From Atriophallophorus winterbourni (Eukaryota > Platyhelminthes > Trematoda > Plagiorchiida > Microphallidae), in assembly GCA_013407085.1 (NCBI GenBank), contig JACCGJ010013559.1:1-64000 (forward strand): 64,000 bases of DNA, in the 5' to 3' direction. The notes beneath the pieces were generated by a model. That model saw only the letters and a program-made list of their open reading frames with translations. It did no database searches and was not told the origin of the DNA. Shown piece by piece: positions 33,299 through 46,428 of the stretch. Position numbers and translations under genes: made by a program. How positions within the stretch are numbered: the stretch's first letter is position 1; each line of letters starts with the position of its first letter.

Positions 33299-36264
33299 AG
33301 CTCTACTGGAAAATACACACCTGGTATTACATCACTCTTTAGCATAGAGCAATGAACATGATTCGGCTGAATCGATCAAGGGCTGTAATAAGGTAATGCG
33401 TTGAAACAACTGTGTTTATTAGACAACTGAAGATGAATGGTGGCATACACGTTCGACTAAACGCGAGTTCAAACAAAATTGAAAGTGTTGAATCTCAGAA
33501 AAGAATTGTCTACTTGATAAAATTGAAAAAATGGATAACGCATTGCACTCATTGAAGAGTCTTTCCTGATTGAAAGTTACTTGAACAAACATCGATCCGA
33601 TTCATAATCTGTAGTACAGTTAGTGAACGAACTATCGATAAATCATCAATCGAGATCGATCGTAGGTGTAGATTGTGATTTTTGTTCACTGTACAAACTT
33701 TGTGTTCTTCATTCATTCGGTCAATACACGAGTTCTCCCTACGGTTTGGTTCTGTCGAAGCCAATGCTGAGCTAGTAGTAGCAAATTACAGATATAACAA
33801 TTTTTGATGGGCTGAGGGACAATATTTTAGCGTATGAGAGGAGGTCAGTACCAACGGAATTCGTACAAGAACTACTTAATCAACAATAGCAGCTTTTTGA
33901 AGAGTTGATAGAGCGAATGGCATTCCAAGCAATCGAAACTCTAAATTATGGACAACCAGTTGACGGCTTACTGCAAAGCATTGACGAATTTTATTGTCAG
34001 CCTGATGAATAAATGATATTCGTGTCTCGGTACCGAATATACGAAGATGTGTTCATGGATGGTTGTGTTAAGCTAAATAAGAAGACTCGTGTGCGAATGA
34101 TGTTACGGAAGTTGGGACCAGTGAAACATGAACAATAATACAATATTATTCTTCCCAATAGTCTGAAAGTTTTCAGTTCAGTACAAATCATCGAATGCCT
34201 CGGCAATACCTCACCAACACACTAACGACTGTACAATCAACAATTATAATTTGTATACGTCACGACCACAACCTTCATATTCTGGTAAGTTTGTGACTGA
34301 TGCATATAACCTTCAAATTCACAAACACAATATGCTAACACCATAGCGCCAACCGTCGTCTTCGTACCAGCCACAGGCACTGGCTCAGAACAAATTCAAG
34401 ATAATTACTACGGCCAGAACAATGAAGTAGACAATCAGTAATTTCCGATCATGTGAACTACCATTTTTTGAGAAGTATTATTTCATAATTGAATAATTTG
34501 ATTGTGGTGGACTTTTCACCACAACCACAATCGGTCCTAGTGACGTTAATGAATTCGTGTGAGCCCATAGTACTAAATGGCTTAAGGATGCTTTGAATAT
34601 AGAAATTGATAATCCCCTTGAATATAATTGGTATCGATGTATTGAATTATCTATAATTTTCAGTCACTTTGTCAGGACCAACCGCAACAATTTCCGAATC
34701 AATCGAAGCATGCCTCGCACGTTCGACGGAGCGAAGAACGACGCTATGTGCAACAACGTCTAGCTCACCTAAGAATTAATAAATCGGCAACCTGCAGTGT
34801 CATCTGTGCTGTCAGAGTAAACTGGTCTCCAGAAAGACATTACGGTGCTATGGCATGCGAAGGAGGCATGGTATGTCCGACGATATTAAGTAACCGTAAC
34901 ATAAATTCGATTTGGTGTCATTAAATAATTTCAGGCGTTCAGGCTTTTATCCGGCGAATTATTCAAGAGCATCGACAATATGTTTGCGTTAAAAGTAGAA
35001 GATGAATAGAGAATCAAAATAGTCGGAACAAATGTCGCGCACGTTGACTCGCTGAATGTTTCCGGTGATGCATTCGAACGCGTCGACAGTATGTTTGCAC
35101 CAACAATGGAAAATGCGTTGGATACCATTGTGTTATAAAGACTTGACGGAATCTTGTAATAAATAGGAGTTGCTAATTAAACTTCACATTTAATCGGATG
35201 GATTGACTCAGATGAAGATGAGTGTTTCAGAGATTAACTAATCCTAGCCAAAATTTGATGTGGTCTCATTCAATATTTTAATACTTTCAGGCATTCTTTC
35301 GGCGAAGCTTTCGGATGGGTTGACAACAGGTTTGCCCCAAAAATGGAAGATGCACGGAGAATACAACTAATCGGAATAATGTCACACATTTAGACTCGCA
35401 AAATGTTTCAAAGCGAGCTTGTCATCTGATGGTGTTGCTTGAATTCTCTCGCATAGTGTACAAGCAATTCCATGATTTCAAGTCTGACTCATGTTCGAGT
35501 ATTTGCTTATATCTCAGGTTTGCCAGAGCTAAACATCAGTCATCCTTACCAGAATCGAATTTGTTCAATTAGCAACTTCTATTCATCACAAGATTCCTTC
35601 AAGTCGGTATACCATAATGCGTTCATTGATATTGTAATAATATATGTTTAGTGCCTACATTATTTCTTCTTATCGAAACAATGATTTGAAATCTCCTAAT
35701 GGGATCACGGAGGTAGATAAAATATTGTGTGATATATGGAGTGATTGTGTGAAGAGAAATAATAGGATGTTTGTACTTTATGTTTGATGTGCATTTCTCG
35801 CGTGGATAAATTATTCATCACTGTGAATGAGGAAGTTTGCGAGAGGTGGGGAGGTGAACCTGGTTAAGATGGTTACAAAATATTGAGGTGACAATATTGG
35901 ATTTTGCTCATTATTAATAACAAAGGATTTTCTTACGCATCTAATATTCGAGGCGTCGTCGTTAACTTATTCATTGTGGGCTGCAGAGCTTGGGGTGGAT
36001 AATAGCTTGCGTAATTCGAATACTGAGTGTGGTTTATTCTCACTTTTATTCTAGGGTTAGTGGTTTCATTCAATTCAATACAATACAATTAATTACAAAA
36101 TATGATAGCTATTGATTAAAACGAAAAGTGCGGATATTGTGCGGAAATCACCAAACTGTTGGCCCATCCAATTCAATTTAGAGCGGCGTAGTGATAAACC
36201 TATGGTCACTTCAAATTTACATTTGCCTGCTTGAAATTAATAACGAATTATGCGAAACAACTAC
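33299..36264 (+). pseudogene. nuclear receptor pseudogene, copy B
   Basis: The promoter-like block is at 33330-33530. The exon-1 start ATGGATAACGCATTGCACTC (33531) is followed soon by stops (near 33565). The gag relic is at 33780-34215, the exon-1 3' end relic around 34300-34460 and the exon 2 homologue at about 34667-34860. It shows the same CEGG damage and C-x3-C spacing as copy A. Finger II relics are at 34935-35130 and 35291-35390. It lacks about 220 bases (copy A 23341-23563) that hold the second finger I relic, and a further stretch corresponding to copy A 24300-24445. Nearly identical to copy A over 22130-23340 versus 34010-35230. Confidence 0.8.
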
Positions 36265-36330
36265 GGCAAACACCCAGAAACCGGTAGTGGTGTGTAAGGG
36301 ATGGGGATGTGAGCAACACATTACTTTGGT
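36265..36330 (+). mobile_element. family 3 hammerhead repeat fragment with target duplication
   Basis: A 66-base insert GGCAAACACC...TTACTTTGGT lies between CAACTAC (36258-36264) and CAACTAT (36331-36337). Copy D has the uninterrupted site at 46003-46009. The insert starts within ribozyme helix II and contains GAAACCGGTAGTGG. It is too short to fold a full ribozyme. Confidence 0.75.
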
Positions 36331-37182
36331 CAACTATACATAATGTTCTCAAGATGCTCTATAAATTATAGGAATTTAAGTAAGCCATCGCAGTATATCA
36401 CAGTTAAAACACAATGATCTTAATATTGAAATCAAATCTGTGTTATATACCATAATTCTTCCACTTTTGTGCAAAATATTGAGCTAGGTGCAACGTTTCC
36501 ACACATTGCTTGACATCTTATTTTCCGATCTTCCAAAGCTCATTTTATTGACAGACATTGAAGATGTTGTTGAGCGTCAATCAGTTGGTTCCTATTAGTC
36601 CAGAGCACACTTTATGATACAGAATAAGCTAACCTGTGATATAATAATTCAACTGAGGTCACTATCATTATTGAATGCGTCAGCGAGCATATTTTGACGC
36701 CATAATGTAGATTTTTGGGATAATTTTCTATGTTACTTCTGACGGAACATGGTTGACAATATATAGAATAATTCTTAATCATCTTTCGATGTTTGAGTTA
36801 AAATCCGGCATACGACACCTAATTGGTGAACTCAGATTTTGCCATAATACACAAACATATGTTCTTTTCAACAGCTGTCTTAGGTCTCCAGTCCGTTAAA
36901 AACACATAAAAGGATATATTCCCAACTACCAGAACAGCATAATTTCTAATGATGATGACACGATGATATGATGCACAAATGATATGTTGAGGGCAGAGAG
37001 TTCCATATAAAATAAACTCGTACAGCAGAGAAGAAACTTAGACAGTCTGATTGAGAGTATGGAATAATTAACATTTAGCCATGAGCTCTGTTATTACGTG
37101 CTTCTTGCCGAATAAACAGGTGTTCAAGTAGGTGACCCACTGTAGAATGTTGAACGGTACGAAAAGTCAATTATGTTCTGAG
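36331..37182. other. duplicated flank, then unassigned sequence
   Basis: 36338-36720 aligns with copy D 46010-46425 (shared AGCCA.C.CAGTATA and GAAGATGTTGTTGAGCGTCA strings). From about 36730 to 37182 nothing was recognised. Confidence 0.6.
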
Positions 37183-38167
37183 TTGCAATCCCCTCCTCGA
37201 ATGACCTGTTGTATAGTCCGGTCTACAGTTGTAGCACGGTGGTATACACGTTGCAGCAGAGCCATGTCCTTTTGCAACAATATCAACCATACTTAAACAG
37301 CAGATTACATAACTCGCTTGCGATTTGCGACTCATCGACGTCACAGTAATCACCAACATACATCACATTATATCGATATGTATGATTTTGAGTGATGATA
37401 ATCTATTTATAAACCACTACACCAATCATTTTATAGACCATACAGAGTTATCGAGCGTAAACCAAAAAACGTCGTCTTGGATATGGATGGACGATGTCAC
37501 TCGGTTTCTATTGATCGTCTTGAACCACCTTTCGTTGAGCTTAAGCATTCAAGTCCATCAAGCGCCAATTGTGCTTAATAACAACCGCCGTGTTATCCTC
37601 ATGTACCTACCTCCCTAAATGTTCATCACAATCCTCCGGTCCCTTCAACCGGCGTTTAAACTCGAACCGGTAGACATGAGCATTGGCACAAACGTCTTGC
37701 CTTCTTTGTGACTTTATGAACATTCCGAAAGTATGTTTTTCTTCCTTCAAGCCTAACTAGCGCTCTGGTGATGGAATATTGTAGTGAACAACAATCAATT
37801 TGTACCTCAGTATTTTATACATACATCTTTTGGCCTTGTATGGTTATTCGATTTTTGGGCTTGTAAGCTCCATTCGAATTATTGATTGTACAATATACTT
37901 TTCGGCGGTTAATATAATTTTGAACTATCGAACTTTGTTTTCCATTGGGGATGCAAAGATTGTGTGCGTCACCGGAATTGCGACTAACGGATCCTCCAAA
38001 ATTTTCGAGCTTTCTGCACCTTGCATTCCATCTCATTGATTTTCCTGTGTTGATTATCTCGCTATCGTTGAACTTCACTCCATCCTTCTTCGGACATGTG
38101 GTTTTTGATGAGTTGATTCCATTTTGTTGTATTTTGTGTAGTGCAGACCTATTATTCGGCCACTACA
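37183..38167 (+). mobile_element. Ty3/gypsy 3' fragment with one LTR, second copy
   Basis: It starts within the pol region corresponding to ADYITRL (about 37300, homologous to the SDYISRLRTF region), continues through YRVIERK and the C-terminal Pro-rich part in broken frames, and has an LTR at 37780-38167 (388 bases). It shares its right flank with 32626-33298. Confidence 0.8.
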
Positions 38168-38705
38168 AGCTCTACCGAAAGATACACACCTGGTATTACA
38201 TCACTCTTTAGCATAGAGCAATGAACATGATTTGGCTGAATCAATCCAAAGCTGTAATTAGCTGATGCGTTGAAACAACTGTGTTTATTAGACAACTGTA
38301 GATAAATGGTGGCATACACGTTCGACTAAACGCGAGTTCAAACAAAATTGAAAGTGTTGAATCTCAGAAAAGAATCGTCTACTTGATCGGATTGATAAAA
38401 TGGATAACGCATTGCCCTCAATAAAGAGTCTTTCCTGATTGAAAGTTACTTAGAGAAACATCGATCCGATTCGAAATCTGTAGTATAGTTAGTGAAGAAA
38501 CTGTCGATTAATCATCAATCGAGATCGATCTTAAGTGCATAGTATTATTATTGTTCACAAAACAAACTTTGAGTTATTCATTTAACCGGTCAATACACGA
38601 GTTCACTTACGGTTGTGTTCTGTCAAAACCAAGGCTGAGCTAGTAGTAGCGCATTACAGATATAACAATTGACGACGGAGTGAGGAACAATTTTTTTACG
38701 TATCA
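38168..38705 (+). pseudogene. nuclear receptor pseudogene, copy C, truncated
   Basis: Promoter-like block, then ATGGATAACGCATTGCCCTC (38400) with a stop within about a dozen codons, then the LTR/gag leader as in copies A and B. Around 38705 it passes into an ATTGACGAATTC-type gag string and then the pol fossil. The DBD exons are absent. Confidence 0.75.
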
Positions 38706-40275
38706 CATTGACGAATTCCAGCACCTAGTGAGCAGTTCCGTTTCGTGGGTAAGTTGCTATGAAACTTTTCATTTCGTGGCGTTCATTCTAATTGTCATTG
38801 TTACATTACTCAACACAATTTTGTGAATTTACTTGGAATTTACTGAATCAGTAAACTTAATTTATTGGAATTTCTAATTTTTTATAGCCTCCCATGCTCC
38901 GATCGATCATTTCACATTTGATAAACATATATCCTCAAGTATTTTCTCACAGGCTCGGGCAGTTAAACAAGATGAAATCAGTTTCATATATTCGCTCATG
39001 ATGTCGATCAGTTTTTAGGACTGAAGTTTCAGTCCCACATGTTTTGATCGAAACAGTCAACGCGGATTTGGATCGAATCGAAAGCATTGGGTTGATAAGC
39101 CCTGTATCTTACACTGCGGGGACAGCCTCTATAATTAATGTCGGGAAGCCAAACGTGCGAATATGTCCTGACTTCACAATAGGACTCAATGAGGAACTAG
39201 AAACTCATCAGTAGCGACTAGCAATTTCAGAAGACTTGGTCGCGAAACTAAATGGTGGAAAAGTTTTTCTAAGATAGATTTTGCTAATGCATACTTACTA
39301 GGCGAGGTTCATGATGAACGTAAAGAACTTTTGACTTTTTACACTCATGAGGGTCTGTATCGCTACAATTGACTGTCCTTCGGATTTAAATGTTCCCAAG
39401 CCATATTCCAGCAATTGATGCACACAGTGTTGATAGGTGTTGATTTTGCGATGGTCAATCTGGATGACATGATCAATGTCAACCGTACAAAACAAGAACA
39501 TTCAAATCATTTGTAGGTTGTATTTCACCGCTTAACTGAATATGGATTTCATGTAAAGTGTGAAAATTGTTTATTCAGTATCCGTTAGATTATATATTTG
39601 GGAACGGTCATGGATAGTATGGACATAAGGCCAGATCCGTCGAAGATTGCTTTTATAAAAACGACGGCACATTCAAATAAACCAACCTTACATTCCTTTT
39701 ATCGTTTGGTTAATAACTATCACAACTTTCTACTTAAGGAGTATATTCTACGAGCACCACGTAATAACCTATTCATAAAGACTGCTAACTGAGAGTGGTT
39801 GAATGAATGTCAACGGTCATCTGAACGAATAAAGGAAGTCTTAAAACCTGATCTTCTGCTGACGCATTATGATCCTAGACTACTTACGATAGTGGCGGCC
39901 GGCGTGTCGGAATACGGAACTGGAGTAGTTTAATAACACATAATGCCTGACGGTACGCATCCCGCTCAAGAACCACACCAGAAAGAACTATAGCGAAATA
40001 GAAAAAGAAGGGCTAGCAATATGTTTTGAAGATCGAAAGTTTCACACAATGCTTCACGGCTGGAAGTTCACCATATGTACCCACCATAAACCACTTTTTT
40101 TATTCTTCGAAGTTAAAAGGGCGGTCCCATTTCACGCAGCTAATCGATTACAACGTTGGGCCAAGAAATTTATTGGATATTATTTGAACCTCAAATGCGT
40201 GAATACTAAGAATTTCGGGCACGCAGATGCGCGGTCAAGAATAATCGCGAGGCATAGTAACAATATTAGAAAATA
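38706..40275 (+). mobile_element. ancient Ty3/gypsy pol fossil
   Basis: Successive frames with many stops give VLIETVNADLDRIESIGLIS, NVGKPNVRICPDF, KLNGGKVF, VNLDDMINV (the catalytic YLDD region, changed), LLLTHYDPRL and NRLQRWAKKFIGYYL with FGHADARSR. This is RT then RNase H of a gypsy group different from the CsRn1-like element above. No LTR was recognised. It is probably the pol portion of the element whose gag lies in copies A and B. Confidence 0.8.
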
Positions 40276-40779
40276 AGAAATAATAATCGTTGAAGTCAAG
40301 GTGAATGTGATGAGGTCACATACGCAAACTTCAAATGTTTTCATGTTATATTCTGTCACGTTATTTTTTTATTCAGTTGGTTAGTTAGATATAAGGTTAG
40401 ACATTCTGTTGTCTCCAAATAATATTTAACAGTTTCGATCCCAAGTTTGACTGGATGTGACTACAAAATTTACGTATATTCCACTTAGACTGATACGACT
40501 AACATCAATTTGCAATTGAATCTCTTTTTGCAATTTGAGTGTGCAGTCAGCAAGAAATTGTTAAACGAATTTTAATGGAAAATTTAAAATTTGTTCAGGC
40601 GTTAAATAGACATATTTGTAAAATTTAGCTTCATATGTTGAGTGAAATCAACACAGTTCCTTATTTGCAACTTCTTTACTTAATTCTTCGATCAGAAAAT
40701 GATATTACATTCGTAAATCATAGGATTCTTGTTCCACTACCTATTTATTTGCAAATGTATTCGCTTATTTTGCCCGAAG
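40276..40779. other. no gene recognised
   Basis: Unassigned AT-rich sequence between the gypsy fossil and the copy D promoter-like block. Confidence 0.5.
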
Positions 40780-43700
40780 GGACATGAACCACCGGGTATT
40801 ACGTTATCAAAGAACAAAGTGCACGGATAATGATTTGGTTGAGCCAATCAATTGCGCGAATTCGATAATGTGCTGAAGCAACGCGATTATTAAACAACTG
40901 AATGTGCCATATAATTTCGACCACACGCGATTTGAAACAAAATTGGAAAATTTCAGAGCGTAGAAAAGAATCGATGTTTTGATCAATGAGCAAAATTGCC
41001 ACCCACCGAAAGGTCCTCACACAATGAATGTTTCACAGGCAACTATTGACGAGATTTGAAATCGTTACGTTCATCGTGTGCCTCTGGAATCAATCAAACA
41101 AGTCCAAGTGGGGAAGCGAATTTTGGTGAAATCTTACCACCACTGTTCGAGCGAAGCTGACAACAAACCCAAGAATCAGATTCAGCATCGAGGCGAAAAA
41201 TTTGGGTTTGGAAGATCGCTGTTACTAGGAAAGAGTTCAACATCCATCATCAACGCTACATTAGCAACATCAATCGGATTCGATGCAACATGTTTCTTGC
41301 ACAAACGGCAACATATTCACCAACACTATAGTTGAAAGAACTGATATTGGATCAAAGCAACATCATTCGACGCGATATATTTCATATCAATGTGATCCCA
41401 GTGCGTACCAACCGTCTACTTATCTACTTTTCTTCATAACGCTAACTTGCGGCAATCCTGCTCGTTTCAACACTGTGGTAGACAAACTACAACCCAGACG
41501 CAATTTCCACCGTATTATACAGAACGAGCAAAGATAATACGTGACACACTGAACGACTTGCGTCCCTTCGTTTCAACGCACTTGCGGTAGAGTAGTTTTG
41601 TCACACTGAAATCAGTTTTAATAGAGCCAATGCTGCCTGATGATAAACAATCAATGGTGACAAATATAACGCAGAACGACAAAACTCAACTAGTGTCATC
41701 GCAAATGTAACCCGGTCATCTAGTTACGTTGGAATCGGTTTTAGTGACGCCGGATGCTGTCCAAGCAAATGTAACACAGAAAACGCAGAACGTCTTACCT
41801 CGTTATTTTGCATCGCACATGGAACCTCGGTATATAGAACAAATGAGATTAGATCAAGTGTTATCAATGACAAATGATATGAATCATTTCACGTTGAATC
41901 ACCTAAGGTAGAACGAGGTACCACAATCGGATACATTGCCTTGTTATTTATTTCATTTCAATAAAATTAGCTCCAATGGCACGATATGAGTTTCACAATC
42001 AGCAAATGAGTTTCACCAACATACTAACCACTCTATCCAATCAACAATTGGAATGGGTGTGCTTACAGCCACAACCGTCATATTCTGATCAATCTGTGAC
42101 TGATAGATACACCATTTCAAATGCACAATAACAATTAGTGAATTTAACACAATAGTGTCAACCGTCGTCTCCGTACCAGCAACAGACACTTCCTGATTGT
42201 GAAACTCATATCGTGACGCTGGAGCTAGGTTCATGAATAAAGGAATCAGAATCATGAATCGGCAATGAACCAGATTGAGTTTCGACTTAATGCCATAGGT
42301 AAGTCTACTTTGCAGGATTCGCCTGAATCGGGATTGATGGTAATTGAATTAATCCCATTTCTTCTAAATGACAAGGTTTCATGTGGGATTCAAAGATTGA
42401 GGTGAGACTTCCTGCCTTGTGTATGTTACATTTACTTGTCTAGCCCCAGTCAGCATTGGCTGCATTTCATTGAAACTAGATGATCTATCTCCAGTTACGA
42501 TGCAAAACGTTGAAGTACGACGTTTTGCATTCTATTTGTCACCGTTGATTTGTTAGCGTCAGACGACAATGCTGACAGTGAAATCGATTCAATTGTGCCA
42601 AAATTACTCTGCACCAAGTGTGCTGAAACTGATGGACGCAAATCGCTGTGTTCCATGTATTACCATTGCTTGTCCAGTATAATACTGAATCACTATATAA
42701 GATCATTGCCACGGCTTCTGCGTTGAGGTTTTATGCTGTGTACCATTGAATTCAAACAAACAGGATTGCCGCAAGTCCGCGTTTTGGAGGAAAGTAGATA
42801 AGTAGACGGAAGACACGTACTGGGATCACATTGATATGAAATATATTGCGTCGAATGATGTTTGTTCGATTCAATATCTGTTCTTTCAGCTATAGTGCAG
42901 TTGAATAATCAACCGTGTGTTCTAGAAACATGATGCATTGAATCCGGTCGATGTAGATAATGTGGCGTTAATACTGGTTGTTGGACTCTTTTTAAGTGCA
43001 ACGATCTTCAAACCCTCAACATGTTTGGCCTTATGCTGAATCTGATTACTGAGTTTGTTGTCAGTTTGGCTCGAACATTACTGTCAAGAGTTCACCAAAA
43101 TTCGCTTTCTCAATTGGACTTGTTTGATTGATTCCAGAGACACACAATGAATGTAACGATTTCAAATCTGGCCAATGGTTGCTTGAAAAACATTTACTAT
43201 GTGAAAAATCTTCGGTGGGCAGCAACGCGTTATTCATTACGCTCCTTTATTGGAATTTCGATTGTATTCGCTTTTCACAATATTTAATATAGTTTGTGCC
43301 ACGTGTGCTCAAAATTTATAGCACCATTCCGCTTCAATTGTCCAATAATCACTTTTCAACACATTATCTATTTGTGGCACCTGATTAGGTGAACCAAATC
43401 ATGGTCAGTGCTCTATACACGGTGTGTCATTTCTTGTCGGGCTAAATAAAATTATACTCTATCAGATAAGTTGGTATTAAACAAAAAACTGAATGACTCA
43501 CAAATTTAATATTTCTTTCTGATTCATGATCTATGAAATTGAAATTCAAATGAAAAACCGCGTTGAATTATCTATATTTTTCACTCATTTTGACAGAAGG
43601 CAACCACAACTATTTCCTAATCAATCAAAGAGGTCCGCTGGCACTCGACGGGGAGAGGATCGACCTTAGATACAACAATGTCAATCTCAGCTCAGAATGA

Positions 43701-44215
43701 ATGATTCTGAACACAGCAGTGACATTTGTGCTCTCTGCAATGACGGGGCAACAGGAAGGCATTACCGGGTAATGGCGTGGGAAGATTAATTAAGACTAAC
43801 CAAAACTCGATGCGTGCGAAGGATGCTTGTTATATCAAGTGATATTAATTAATTGTAACCAAAATTCGATGTGGTCTCATCCAGTAATTTCATACTTTCA
43901 GGCATTCTTCCATCGAAGCATTCGGGAGCGTCGACAATATGTTTGCCCCGAAGATGAAAGAAGCACGGAGAATACAACTACCGGAATAAATATCGCGCAG
44001 TTCGACTCGCAAAATGTTTCGAAGCAGGCATTTCGGCTGATGGTGTTGCTAGAATTCTCTCGCATGGTACACGAGCATTTCAACGATCTTGAGTCCAAAT
44101 TATGCTTGAGTATTCGCTTGAATTTAGCTCATCCATATCCTTGGAAACGGCAATCACGGAAACACTCCTATTCACCTGATTCAAATTTATACGTTTGAAT
44201 GCAGAGAGTAATTAG
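40780..44215 (+). pseudogene. nuclear receptor pseudogene, copy D
   Basis: The promoter-like block (40795-40990) and exon-1 homologue relics are spread over about 41020-42250. Exon 2 homologue at about 43597-43785 has RRGED, then a stop, then CALCNDGATGRHYRVMAWED: the first two finger I cysteines and spacing are right, but the third cysteine is Trp and the last is lost. Finger II homologue at 43902-44070: AFFHRSIRERRQYVC, then a frameshift, then NKYRAVRLAKCFEAGISAD, with two zinc cysteines replaced by Tyr and Val. The exon 4 homologue at about 44135 (TTTAGCTCATCCATATCCTTGG...) aligns with functional exon 4. There is no gag insertion, so it branched before that event or lost it. Confidence 0.8.
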
Positions 44216-45723
44216 AAACTGCATTTAAAGATTTTGTCAAGTCTGTATACAATAATGATATCACTAATATTCCAATAATATATGTTTTAATGCCTACATT
44301 ATTTCTTCTTATCGAAACAATGATTTGAAATGACAAAATAGAATCATGGGAATAGAGTAAATATTGAGTGATATAGGGAGAGATTCGGCGAACAGAAATT
44401 TAAAGATGTTTGTACTTTGTGTTTGATATGCATTTCTCGCGTGAATAATTTATTCACCTTTAATTGTAAATGAGGGTGTTTGTGAGAGGAGCGAATGTGA
44501 TTCCTGATTAACGTGTTCACAAACAATTGTGAAACAATAGCAGATTTCCCACCTTTTTAATAACACCTGATTTTCTTTCGCATCTGATATCCGAGACGTC
44601 TTCAGGAAATCCATGAAGCATCAACTGGACGTTCCAGGTTCCCAGTTATGGTATGATCTGTATTAGCTGTAAATCCGTTCCGCTGGTGCGGAAAAATACA
44701 ATCCATACACTCCAGGAGAATAACAGACCATGGCTAGACGTCACTTCATTCAATAGGGGCTGCACAGCCTGTGGCTGGTCGTAGCTGACTAATGAGACCT
44801 GAGGATCAACCCACAATCGGGATGAATCCTTAGGCGCTTAGCTATACTCTCAGCTCCAGAAGCTGTTCTGATGGAGGGAAAATGGCCACTCAAGCAGACT
44901 AAAAACTAAACTTAATTGTCAGAGACTACATAAAACAAGCCATCTGAACATTTTTGTTAATGCGAGCTTAGCCTCGAAACCACTCTAGCTATGGCGGCCT
45001 TGGGGCCGTTGCAACTAACAATACAAGTGAGAGTGTTCATTTTACATAATCCATGTACCTTTTTAATGCAGACACCCAGGTGATTCCTAATTTTTACGTA
45101 AAGCATTGGATTGACATCACCTTAGACAGATATGTCTTTACATAGTGCAAAAGTTTTCTCCAAGTTTTTTAACCCAATGAAAATGAAATAACAAACCGAT
45201 AGCGAATTCGTACAATGCCGTTTTAGTGATGTCAAAGTGGTGTCTGAAGTGATTCCTGAGATTGTATCAAATCCTGAGAAGATGTGTAGCCTGAATCTTT
45301 GATAAATGACACGTCAACTTGCTTGCTTATTCCAATAAAAACCGAGGTACTAAACACATTTTATAAACGACACTATCCAGCTCATTTTGCACTTCTGTCG
45401 GTAAGTTAAACATGATTTCGTTATGCACGAAATAGCGAGTTTTGATCCCGCGGTCAGAGTTCAATTGGGCAGGATCCTCTGTTAAACATAGAAATCGGAA
45501 TGAGAGTTCAGAAATCATCGGTTGTTTGTGGGCCATGACCGCCACATTAGGCCATTAATTTTGCATTGGTTGATATGAAAAGAGTTTTTCTATGGTGTCC
45601 TTTCATAATGATACAACTTTGTTCCACACAAATAAAAATAAACCATGGCTGTTAAGCCTGATGTTTTAAACTCAAATGTGGCATTCAAAGAAGCCTAAAT
45701 AAATCAAGGAAACAAATTAAACT

Positions 45724-45759
<36 letters not shown>

Positions 45760-46028
45760 AATTCAATCTTATATATGCATTGCGTGTACAGATCTTGATA
45801 TTGCGATCATAAACATGAGAATTAAAACATTTTTAAGATTTAAATATGAGAGATATTGATTAAAACGAAATGTGTGGTTATTGTGCGAAATTCATCGAAC
45901 TGTCCCCTTAATCCATGCAATCTAGAGTATAGTAGTGGGAAATATATGGGTGCGTATCAATCTACATTCGCACGCTTGAAATTGATAACGAATTATGCGA
46001 AACAACTATAAACGACGTTCTCAAAATG

Positions 46029-46068
<40 letters not shown>

Positions 46069-46428
46069 CGAATTCAAGTTAGCCAGCACAGTATAGAGGT
46101 CATTAGGACAGTTAAACCATCTTTCAATTGAAATCAAACCTTCGTGTTATATATCATAATTCTTTTCATTTTGTGCAAAATATTGAGGTAGAATTAAACG
46201 TTTCCCACTCATTGTTCGACATCTCATTCCACTAACGTTCAAACCTCCTTTTATTGACAGGCATTGAAGATGTTGTTGAGCGTCAATCAGTTTGTTTCTA
46301 TAAGTTAAGAGCACACTTTATGATACAGAATGAGCTAACCTGTGAGAAGTGATTCAACTGACGTCACTTTCGTTACTGGATAATCCAGCGAACATATTTT
46401 GACGCGATGATGTGGATTTTGTGAAGCA
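44216..46428. repeat. downstream flank of copy D, duplicated in two places
   Basis: 44216-44760 and 45850-46425 align with the region after copies A and B. 44820-45700 aligns with 7050-7900. It includes (AT)n runs at 45728-45755 and 46032-46065. No gene was seen. Confidence 0.6.
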
